A stretch of 64,000 nucleotides of DNA, from contig CBDCYR010000012.1 in assembly GCA_965224275.1 (NCBI GenBank), forward strand, positions 372,001-436,000. The letters run 5' to 3'. Numbering within the stretch: position 1 is the first letter of the stretch; the number at the start of each line of letters is the position of its first letter. This document shows positions 42,293 to 49,609 of this stretch, piece after piece. Source of the DNA: CAUZWH01 sp965224275. Lineage in GTDB: Bacteria > Pseudomonadota > Alphaproteobacteria > SHVV01. The notes under the pieces are model-generated. The model was not told the DNA's origin. It saw only the letters and a program-made list of their open reading frames with translations, and did no database searches. Both the position numbers and the translations under genes were made by a program.

Positions 42293-44150
42293 TTGAACCG
42301 CGCACAACGTCGCCGACACCTTCGCGATGCGAAAAAGTCCGCCATCTCAACGACGGCCGCGGCAGCGAACGGTGAGACTTCTGCCGAACAATGGCTCAAT
42401 CGCGGCAACGCGTTAAGTGCCGAGGGCCGGCTAGCGGATGCCGAAGCCGCCTATCGCAAAGCCATCGCGACGCAACCGAACTACGCCGAGGCGCACAGCA
42501 ATCTGGGGAGCGTGCTGCAAGCGCGCGACAAGCTTCGGGATGCCGAGAAAGCTTTCCGGCGGGCACTCGATATCTTGCCCGGAAATGCGCCGATCCTAAC
42601 CAATCTCGGCGTTGTGTTGGAAAAACGCGGCGAAACCGACGCTGCGATCGCGTGCCATCGCCGGGGATCCGGAGAATATTGGCGCCTACCGCTATCTTGC
42701 CGCCCTGCTCAGCGATCGAGGTGAGCGCGACGAGGCGATCGACGCCTTGCGGCGGGCGACAGAGGTGGATCCGCTATTTGCCGAGGGACACAGCCGCCTC
42801 GGCGGTTTGCTCAAACAGGAGGGCGAGCTTGATCAGGCCCTGGTGGGGGTGCGACGCGCGCTCGAGATCGATCCGGCGCTGGTAGAGGCCCACAACGAAT
42901 TGGGCAATGTTTTGCTGGAGGCCGTGCGAATCGCCGAAGCCGTGCAGGCGTATACCGACGCGGTGACACTCAAACCGGATGATCCGCTCTATCGCAACAA
43001 CCTCGCCGTCGCCTTGCGCTACCTCGATCGCCCGCATGAAGCGGCCGAGCATTGCCGCACGGTTCTGGCCGATCATCCCGATGATTTCGATGCCAACAAT
43101 ATCCTCGGCGATTTATTAGCCGAGTTTGGTGATACGGAAAGAGCGCTGGACTATTTCGAACGTGCCCGGACCCTACGACCGGACGATCCCAACATCCGAC
43201 ACAACCGCGCCTACCCACTGCTCGTGAAAGGAGACTTCGAGGCCGGCTATGAAGCGCTTGAACACCGTTGGCATGGTCGGCCGCGGCGCCCTTTCGACCA
43301 CCCCGAATGGGATGGATCGGACCTTGCTGGCAAATCGCTGCTGGTATGGAGTGAACAAGGGGTCGGCGATACGGTGTTGTTTGCGTCGTGCCTGGCCGAA
43401 GTTGCCAAGCAAGCCAATAGATGCGTGGTCGAAACCGATATCCGCTTGGTGCCGTTGTTCGCGCGATCGTTTCCAGGCGTTGAGGTCGTGTCCTACGACG
43501 AACCGCCGGATTCCCGCACCGCCGACACGCCCCACGACTTCCAAACGCCAATCGGGAGCCTGCCGCGCTGGCTCCGCCGTGGCCTCGATACGTTCCCGGC
43601 TCACGAGGGATATCTACGGGCCGACCCTGGCGCGGCTGCAACATGGCAGCAGCGGCTCGACGAACTCGGTGACGGTCCCAAAATCGGTGTCGTGTGGCGC
43701 AGCAGCATTTATGCCCATGAACGTCAGCGCCACTACAGCGCGCTGCCTCAGTGGCAACCGCTCCTCAGCGTGCCCGGTGCACATTTCGTCAATCTCCAAT
43801 ATGGCGGCGACCCGGCTGCTGAAATTGCTGAATTAGAGCAATCCAGCGGCACGACCGTGCATAACTTTGCCGACCTCGACCCTTACAACGACATCGACGG
43901 ATCGGTGGCGTTGCTCGACGGGTTGGATCTTCTGATCACACCGGAATCGGCAACCGCCTGGCTGGCCGGCGCACTTGGCAAGACCGCATGGGTTATGTGT
44001 CTGCCCGGTGACTGGCGAATGTTCGGCACCGAACACCTGCCATGGCTGCCCAGCGTTCGGATGATCGTTAAGCCGGTCGGTGACGCCTGGCCGACCGTCA
44101 TCGAACACCTTGCGCTGGAGCTAAGGCGATTACTGGGAACTCTGGAATAG
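42293..44150 (+). pseudogene. TPR-repeat protein with glycosyltransferase-like C-terminal domain, frameshifted
   Basis: The first frame starts at TTG 42293 (MNRAQRRRHLRDAKKS, GGAG upstream) and runs through TPR repeats to GETDAAIACHRR near 42664. The protein then continues in another frame from about 42663 (DPENIGAYRYLAALL) to the stop at 44150. Together they would encode about 618 residues: roughly seven to eight TPR units, then a domain with LLVWSEQGVGDTVLFASCL and PKIGVVWRSS. That C-terminal domain is typical of TPR proteins with a GT41/GT9-like fold. Three to four residues of the TPR (RRALxxDP) are missing at the break, so about 7-10 bases seem lost rather than one. Either the gene is inactivated or the sequence has an error. 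Confidence 0.8.
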
Positions 44151-44233
44151 AGCATTTCAGTATTGGCTCGACCCCACGAAGGCGCGCTTGCGCTGTGCCA
44201 CTGGCACGACGGTCACACCTTCGAACGCTCGCC

Positions 44234-44277
44234 CGGCCCAACCACTCAATTATGGTACCCTTGAGGAGGTTGGGCCG
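44234..44277. repeat. Long perfect hairpin between convergent genes
   Basis: CGGCCCAACC (44234-44243) pairs with GGTTGGGCCG (44268-44277), and CTCAA (44245-44249) pairs with TTGAG (44261-44265) inside. There is no T tract. It lies between the convergent TPR gene and DUF1127 gene and could stop transcription from both sides or protect 3-prime ends. Confidence 0.55.
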
Positions 44278-44344
44278 CAGAGTGGAGTGGTCGAGTCGAA
44301 GCGATCTCTAACGCGCCTCACGCCATCCAAAACGATTTTTTGAC

Positions 44345-44566
44345 CTACTGGTCAACGTCCTCGCGGCGAAGACCGATATCGTCGAGCAACCGATCGTCGA
44401 GCTCCGCGAGATCGTAGCGTTGTTGGCAGCGATCGTACCATTGGTTCAGCAGCCGCCAGACCCTGACGAGTCGGTCAGTCCAATCGAACGGCTGGCTCGA
44501 TTTCCGGTCGCTGGATAGAAACGCGGGCGTTTGAGTGGTTTGGCAAGTCGGGCTGTTACAAGTCAT
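44345..44566 (-). CDS. DUF1127 domain protein
   Basis: The 73-residue protein has an unstructured N-terminus and a C-terminal DUF1127 (YjiS-like) segment, including RYDLAELDDRLLDDIGLRREDV. Small DUF1127 proteins in alphaproteobacteria can affect RNA turnover and phosphate or carbon metabolism, but the role here is unknown. The ATG follows GGAGGGAG, a strong ribosome-binding site. Its N-terminal 30 residues are longer than the shortest family members. It is monocistronic by spacing. Confidence 0.8.
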   Translation of the reverse strand: MTCNSPTCQTTQTPAFLSSDRKSSQPFDWTDRLVRVWRLLNQWYDRCQQRYDLAELDDRLLDDIGLRREDVDQ

Positions 44567-44726
44567 GTCTCCCTCCTCGTGGTGGGGGAAACAGCACTTG
44601 GCCCGGCTCTCTTTTTACATGCTGGACTATGCCCGGGCGGCTGTCGTTAGCCCGGTACCCTTAGATATAGCTTCGGTGGGCACAATTGCCAGCTGAATCT
44701 ATCGGTGTCGCCGCGCCGTGCCGGTG

Positions 44727-45959
44727 TTACGCACTTTCTTTCCAGCGCGCCATGAGCGTGTTTGAGGGCTGCGTCTCGTCGATGAGCTTGGTCGCAGATT
44801 CCTTGCCGGCAACCGGGAGGCCTTTTGGGTCGAGCAGGCCGATCTGGACCAGTACCGAAGCCTGATCCCAATAGATGTGCTCGTGATAGAGCTTGTTGCC
44901 GCGGAAATTGACAATCGCGACCAGCGGCACTTCGACGTATTTCCCGGTGGGTGCGACACCGGGCAGCATCCAATCGATTTCCTCATCGTGGGTGAAGCAA
45001 AATAGCATCTCGTCGACGATACGGTCGGCGCCAATCGTCCGCGACACCGGCGTGAGCTTGGTGTCTTTCGGCGTTTTGGGGATGAAATGGTTTTTATAGA
45101 AGCGATGCAGCTCCTCCCGTCCAACGCCACCTGTCATTACCGGGATGTGATTGACGTAGGGTTCCGGAACCATCGTCGCGATGGTTGCGTCCGTGTCGCG
45201 TGTCGCAAATTCGTGCGCGAGGTGTTCCTCCCAAAGGGTACTGAGGTCGTAGTGCGGCCCCAGCGCTTTGCGTAGTACTGCGATCGTGCGCGAATGCGCC
45301 ATCATCGCCGACGGCCGGTCGAACACATCGCTGCGATCCTTATTGGAGAACGCATGATCGACGCCGGGATATTCGTAGATCTCGACACCGGGCTTGCCGC
45401 CGATCGCATCGCGGACCTGCTGCACGGCCTCGGGTGGAACGAACCCGTCTTCGCCTGCGAAGTGAAAAACGATCGGACAGCTAAGGTTAGCGGCTTCGTC
45501 AAGCGACTGTTCGATGGCGACGCCATAGAACGAGACGGCGACGTCAGGGTCGTGGCGGGTGGCGACGAGGTAGGCGAGCTTGCCGCCAAGGCAGAAGCCG
45601 GTCACACCGGCGCCGCCGCTGCACTCGGCGCGACCACGTAAGATCCCGAGCGACGTGCCCAGATCATCGATGCCTTTATCGACATCGAACTGTTGGTAAA
45701 AGCCAAAGGCTTTCTGGAAATCCTCCTCGCCGTAGCCGAGTTCGAGGCCCGGCTGCATGCGCCAGAAAAGATCCGGAACCAGGCAGACATAGCCCTCTTC
45801 CGCAAAGTTGTCGGCGACGTCGCGCATCGTCGAGTTGATACCGAAGATCTCCTGCGAAATCAGCAAGCCCGGACCGCTGCCGCTTTCCGGTATCGCAAGG
45901 TAGGCGGCGAAATTCCCCGAACCGTCGGCGGCGTCGATCGTGATGGTCTGTCCTGGCAT
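44727..45959 (-). CDS. Dienelactone hydrolase fused to a SnoaL-like domain
   Basis: Residues 1-225 are a dienelactone hydrolase-type alpha/beta hydrolase with the Cys-Asp-His triad C123 (GFCLGG), D171 (GEDGFV) and H202 (GVDHAF). Residues about 245-385 form an NTF2/SnoaL-like domain (THDEEIDWMLPGVAPTGKYVEV). The catalytic half would open a lactone or cleave an ester in the cytoplasm; the SnoaL part might bind or isomerise substrate. At 410 residues it is far longer than single-domain DLH (about 235). It is the last gene in a run with sulfatase and nitrile hydratase genes, 64 bp after the sulfatase stop. Confidence 0.88.
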   Translation of the reverse strand: MPGQTITIDAADGSGNFAAYLAIPESGSGPGLLISQEIFGINSTMRDVADNFAEEGYVCLVPDLFWRMQPGLELGYGEEDFQKAFGFYQQFDVDKGIDDLGTSLGILRGRAECSGGAGVTGFCLGGKLAYLVATRHDPDVAVSFYGVAIEQSLDEAANLSCPIVFHFAGEDGFVPPEAVQQVRDAIGGKPGVEIYEYPGVDHAFSNKDRSDVFDRPSAMMAHSRTIAVLRKALGPHYDLSTLWEEHLAHEFATRDTDATIATMVPEPYVNHIPVMTGGVGREELHRFYKNHFIPKTPKDTKLTPVSRTIGADRIVDEMLFCFTHDEEIDWMLPGVAPTGKYVEVPLVAIVNFRGNKLYHEHIYWDQASVLVQIGLLDPKGLPVAGKESATKLIDETQPSNTLMARWKESA

Positions 45960-46023
45960 TGCCCTTCCTCCTTCAATGGTCGTTTCTATTTGGATCTAAA
46001 CGTTCCAGCGCCTCGCGCCGCTG

Positions 46024-47475
46024 TCAATTCCCGTCGCTAAGATCGGGTGGCGGTACCGCGTCCTTGGCGCCGATATTGCGCACCGCGTCGAAGCCGCCAT
46101 GCTGCTCAATCAGGGCTTTTTGATCGGCTTTGGCGCGGCGATCGGCCGCTTCGGGGTCGACGATCGCGCGCAAATGCGCCTTGAATTCGGCGAGCTTTTC
46201 GCGATGGCTGGGATCCCCGGCGAGATCGCGGGTTTCACCGGGATCGGAAGCTACGTTGAACAGCTCCGGCGGATAGTCGACGTAGTAATGATACTTGAAG
46301 TCGCCGCGGCGTAGCATGAACGCGGCGCTCGGTGAGGCGACCGCGTGGTATTCGGCCACTACCATGCGCTCGTCATCGTCAGCCTCCGCGGCGAGCTCGA
46401 ACAGCGATCGGCCCGGGCGGCCGACGTCGTCGCCCAGGATGCCGACCGCATCGAGGATGGTCGGGAAACAATCGACAAGTGAAACCAGCGTGCGCGACTG
46501 GCCCGCGATCGGAACATCCGGCCCAGCTACGATCATCGGAATGCCGCTGGACTCTTCGTAGAGGACCGATTTACCCCACAGCCCCCGGTTGCCTATGCTG
46601 TCACCGTGGTCGCTCGAATAGATGATCCGGGTGGTTGCGGCGAGGCCGGTTTCATCCACTACGTTGAGAATTTCGCCGATCCTCTCGTCGAGGAACGTGC
46701 ATAGGCCGTAGTAGCAGGCTGTCGCCAAGCGCCGTTGATCGTCGTCGAAATAATCGTCCACCGGGCAGCTCCGGTGGAAGGCCTCAACCCACGGATGCCG
46801 ACGGTAACCGCGCGCCGGATGTAATGCCGCGAGGGGGATGTCGGGCGGCGGGTACAGCGTCAGATAGCGTTCAGGGACGGTCAGCGGGAAGTGGGGCGCG
46901 ACCAGTCCGACAAACAACACCCAAGGCTCGGACGACGGCGACGCGGCAGCTTCGCGCAGCCAGTTGCAAGTTTCCTGCGCCACCCGCTCGTCATAGGTGT
47001 TGTAGGTGGACTGACCGGCACCGATCGGCCCCAGCATCTTGCGCCCTGCGTCCTCGAACACCGGCAGCGGATCGCGTTGCAGCCCCCACAGTTGGCCCAA
47101 TCCGCCGGCTTCGACATGCATGGGAAGGATCTGTCGGTCGAAGCCGGTCGGATCGGCTGCGCTGCGATAGTGCAATTTGCCGATCGCTGTTGCTGAAAGT
47201 CCCGCGTCCTGGAGTTCATGGCCCCAGCTCCGCACTTTGCCGTCATAGGCGATCGCATTATCCCAATAACCGATGTCATGCACATAGCGGCCGGTCGCCA
47301 GGCTGGCGCGTGCCGGCACGCAGATCGGGCAATTGGTGTAAGCAGCGGTGAACGTCGTACCGCGAGCGGCCAGTCGATCGAGATTGGGTGTCTTTACGAA
47401 GGGGTGATGCCGATAACCCAAACAACTCGGATTGTGTTCATCAGACAGAAGAACCAGAACATTGCTCGGCGTCAT
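46024..47475 (-). CDS. Type I sulfatase (choline-sulfatase-like)
   Basis: The 483-residue alkaline-phosphatase-fold protein has metal ligands in LLSDEHN (12-14), the sulfatase signature CVPARASLATGR with C52 as the residue converted to formylglycine, and IYSSDHGDSIGNRGLWGKSVLYEES. No signal peptide is seen, so it is probably cytoplasmic. Choline-O-sulfate is one possible substrate, and phosphonate or phosphodiester hydrolysis by relatives is another. It needs a formylglycine-generating enzyme, not found in this window. It begins 15 bp after the nitrile hydratase accessory gene, so it is likely in that operon. Confidence 0.85.
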   Translation of the reverse strand: MTPSNVLVLLSDEHNPSCLGYRHHPFVKTPNLDRLAARGTTFTAAYTNCPICVPARASLATGRYVHDIGYWDNAIAYDGKVRSWGHELQDAGLSATAIGKLHYRSAADPTGFDRQILPMHVEAGGLGQLWGLQRDPLPVFEDAGRKMLGPIGAGQSTYNTYDERVAQETCNWLREAAASPSSEPWVLFVGLVAPHFPLTVPERYLTLYPPPDIPLAALHPARGYRRHPWVEAFHRSCPVDDYFDDDQRRLATACYYGLCTFLDERIGEILNVVDETGLAATTRIIYSSDHGDSIGNRGLWGKSVLYEESSGIPMIVAGPDVPIAGQSRTLVSLVDCFPTILDAVGILGDDVGRPGRSLFELAAEADDDERMVVAEYHAVASPSAAFMLRRGDFKYHYYVDYPPELFNVASDPGETRDLAGDPSHREKLAEFKAHLRAIVDPEAADRRAKADQKALIEQHGGFDAVRNIGAKDAVPPPDLSDGN

Positions 47476-47490
47476 GGGTGGACAGCGGGG

Positions 47491-47931
47491 CTAACCGAAC
47501 TTAACCGCGGTGCCATTGGCGCTGACCATCAGCATTCTTTCACCGATCGTTTCATAATCGAGATCGACGCCAACGACAGCGTCAGCGCCCAGTTCCTGCG
47601 CCTCCTCGATCATATCGTTGATCGCCGATTCCTTGCCGGCTCGCTTGCGCGTCTCGCGCTCACCATCTGCGACTAGTTCTTTTGCGGCGAGTAGTTTTTC
47701 GATCGCAGCCAACCACTGCTGGTAGTAGGGGCGTTCCGACGTCGACGCCGCATCGTGGGCGATCTCAGTGCTTAACGCGCCCACCCATTCACGCCATTCG
47801 AAATAGCCGGCGCGATGCAGCGATACCACCAGGGCCAGCGCTTCGCCTTGCCAGGGTTCCTCAAAATCAGGTCGTTCAGCTCCGAGATCGGGGAGCATCT
47901 CGAAGGGATCCGGGTTTGCCGGCTCGCTCAC
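47491..47931 (-). CDS. Nitrile hydratase accessory protein fused to C-terminal half of a YbjQ domain
   Basis: The GTG at 47931 overlaps the beta-subunit stop (GTGA). Residues 1-98 match the nitrile hydratase accessory/activator family: PDFEEPWQGEALALVVSLH, GYFEWREWVGALS and YYQQWLAAIEKLLAAKELV. After RKRAGK the sequence continues in frame as SAINDMIEEAQELGADAVVG and VDLDYETIGERMLMVSANG, the second half of the pentameric YbjQ/DUF74 domain. The family's usual C-terminus and the first half of YbjQ are both missing. This suggests a deletion fusing two neighbouring genes, or an assembly join. The accessory part normally helps insert cobalt and assemble alpha-beta. Confidence 0.78.
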   Translation of the reverse strand: MSEPANPDPFEMLPDLGAERPDFEEPWQGEALALVVSLHRAGYFEWREWVGALSTEIAHDAASTSERPYYQQWLAAIEKLLAAKELVADGERETRKRAGKESAINDMIEEAQELGADAVVGVDLDYETIGERMLMVSANGTAVKFG

Positions 47932-48581
47932 GCTGGCTCCAAATAATCGTCCCACATATCGATGAACAGGCTGTCGCTTTCGCGTGCATCGGGACCCCAC
48001 AGTTCGCGTGCGGTAAAGCGTACGCTATAGACATGTTGCGGTGTCTTGCCGGTGTTTTGGGCATGGCTGTCTGGGAGAATGAACACGCCGTAATCCCGCT
48101 CGACCCGGCCGGTTTTACCGCGCACGTAACGTGGCGTTCGGGTGTGGTGTTGGGGATGAATGTTGCGCGCATAGACCGCCTCGCCCGGCTTGAAACGAGC
48201 GGGCACGTTATCGGCCTCGCGGCCGGAAATCCGCGCGCGCAAAAGATCGGGCACGTTAGCCGCGGTAATCAGGTCGACCTCGTCGGCCCTGCCGACGGCT
48301 TTGCCACTGTCGAGTTCAGCCTGCGATAGCAAACCCTTTTCCAAAAGCAGTTCGCTGGCGGCGTGGATCCAACGAGCGTAGTAGGGGCCGAGATAGGCGG
48401 TCGGCTCCATGCGCTCGATCTTCTGGCGGTATTCGTCGAGATGGAAGAAGCGCTGTGCGAACATGCTCATGACCATGCCAACGGTGCGGCGCTCCCATTC
48501 GGCATGGAATACCGGTTCGTCGGCTTCGAGTTCGACCGTGCCGAAGCCGTCCATCCCGCCCATGTCGTGGATTCCGTCCAT
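47928..48581 (-). CDS. nthB: Nitrile hydratase beta subunit
   Basis: The 217-residue subunit starts MDGIHDMGGMDGFGTVE, the strongly conserved start of nitrile hydratase beta chains. It has MSMFAQRFFHLDEYRQKIE, a central YYARWIHAASELLLEKGL segment and the SH3-like C-terminal domain (RYVRGKTGRV, YSVRFTARELWG). With the alpha subunit it hydrates nitriles to amides. It begins 14 bp after the alpha stop and overlaps the accessory gene by 4 bp. Confidence 0.95.
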   Translation of the reverse strand: MDGIHDMGGMDGFGTVELEADEPVFHAEWERRTVGMVMSMFAQRFFHLDEYRQKIERMEPTAYLGPYYARWIHAASELLLEKGLLSQAELDSGKAVGRADEVDLITAANVPDLLRARISGREADNVPARFKPGEAVYARNIHPQHHTRTPRYVRGKTGRVERDYGVFILPDSHAQNTGKTPQHVYSVRFTARELWGPDARESDSLFIDMWDDYLEPA

Positions 48582-48595
48582 CGGGTTCGGCCCGA

Positions 48596-49204
48596 TCAGT
48601 CGCTCGGCGAACTGACGAGACCGGTTCCGACCATGGCATCGCGGGTCACCAATGCCGCCAGCTCGATCTCGCTAAGATCGTCGGTTCCGGCAGGGCGCTC
48701 GGGCAGCACGAGGTAGCGGATGTCGGCGTTGCTGTCCCATACCCGCACCTCCCGCTCGACCGGAATCTCGAGGCCAAACTCGGTTAGCAGACCACGTGGA
48801 TTTTTAACCGCGCGCGAGCGGTAGGCCGGTGACTTGTACCAGCTCGGCGGCAATCCCAGCAGCGCCCACGGGTAGCAGGAGCACAGCGTACAAACCACGA
48901 GATTGTGGACGTCCGGCGTGTTCATAAGCACCACAACTTCGGCTGCCTCGATACCGCCGACATCGAGCTCCTGAAGGGCCGGCCACGCATCGTCGAGAAG
49001 TCGCGCGCGATACGCTGGATCCGCCCACGCCCGCGCAACCACCTTGGCACCGTTGTGAGGGCCAATCTGTTTTTCGAACTGCTCGATGATCGCATCGACC
49101 GCTTCGGGGTTGATTAGCCCCTTGTCCACCAGCAGTGATTCGAGCGCCTTGACCCGCAACGCTTCGTCGCTCGGTGGGTCGGTATGGTCGTGATCGCCGG
49201 TCAT
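48596..49204 (-). CDS. nthA: Nitrile hydratase alpha subunit, cobalt type
   Basis: From ATG 49204 (MTGDHDHTDPP), after AGGAGGAG, the protein is 202 residues. The metal-binding claw is VCTLCSCYPW (C105, C108, S109, C110). The Thr in CTLCSC marks the Co3+ class, whereas iron enzymes have Ser. The first and second cysteines of the CSC pair are normally oxidised after translation. The gene is first in an operon with the beta, accessory, sulfatase and DLH genes. A downstream amidase, expected to use the amide product, is not seen nearby. Confidence 0.95.
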   Translation of the reverse strand: MTGDHDHTDPPSDEALRVKALESLLVDKGLINPEAVDAIIEQFEKQIGPHNGAKVVARAWADPAYRARLLDDAWPALQELDVGGIEAAEVVVLMNTPDVHNLVVCTLCSCYPWALLGLPPSWYKSPAYRSRAVKNPRGLLTEFGLEIPVEREVRVWDSNADIRYLVLPERPAGTDDLSEIELAALVTRDAMVGTGLVSSPSD

Positions 49205-49304
49205 CGGCGATTCTCCTCCTGCTAACATAGGTTCCTCGTCACTTTGCAAGCTTACTTGTGAATCTGCAATATCCGACCGGCCCGCGTCGGGTAGTGGGCG
49301 CGGC

Positions 49305-49595
49305 TAGTGGATGAAATCCAACATATGGTACCCATACGACGGCTTGCCGAATTTGCCGGTTAGGCGCGCGAAGCGTGGCGATGCCCCATGCGACCGTTGG
49401 GCATCGGAAGCTTTGCGTAACGCGGCCGGTGAGCTCGGCAGGCCGCCCTGTGGGTCGCGTATCCCAGTCCCCCGGTGCGTCGAAACCCCTCGACGATGCC
49501 CAACAGTCCCTTGGGGCATCGCCTGCGGGCTTCCTCCTGCCGAGCTACCGGGATACGCGATCGTATGGGTGCCATATGTTGGATTCCATCCACTA
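49305..49595. repeat. 291-bp palindromic repeat element (MITE-like)
   Basis: The 35-bp ends, 49305-49339 and 49561-49595, are inverted copies with two mismatches; the left starts TAGTGGATGAAATCCAACAT. Inside are further nested inverted pairs: GATGCCCC/GGGCATC (near 49380-49405), GATGCCC/GGGCATC (49495-49520), GAGCTCGGCAGG/CCTGCCGAGCT, GCGTATCCC/GGGATACGC and CGTCGA/TCGACG. It encodes no transposase. The frames it opens (about 99 and 137 codons) are by-products. It lies between the divergent nitrile hydratase operon and the molybdenum hydroxylase gene, ending just before the latter's ribosome-binding site. A 19-base stretch of its left end recurs at 62397-62415. Confidence 0.8.
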
Positions 49596-49609
49596 AACGG
49601 GGAGGGATG

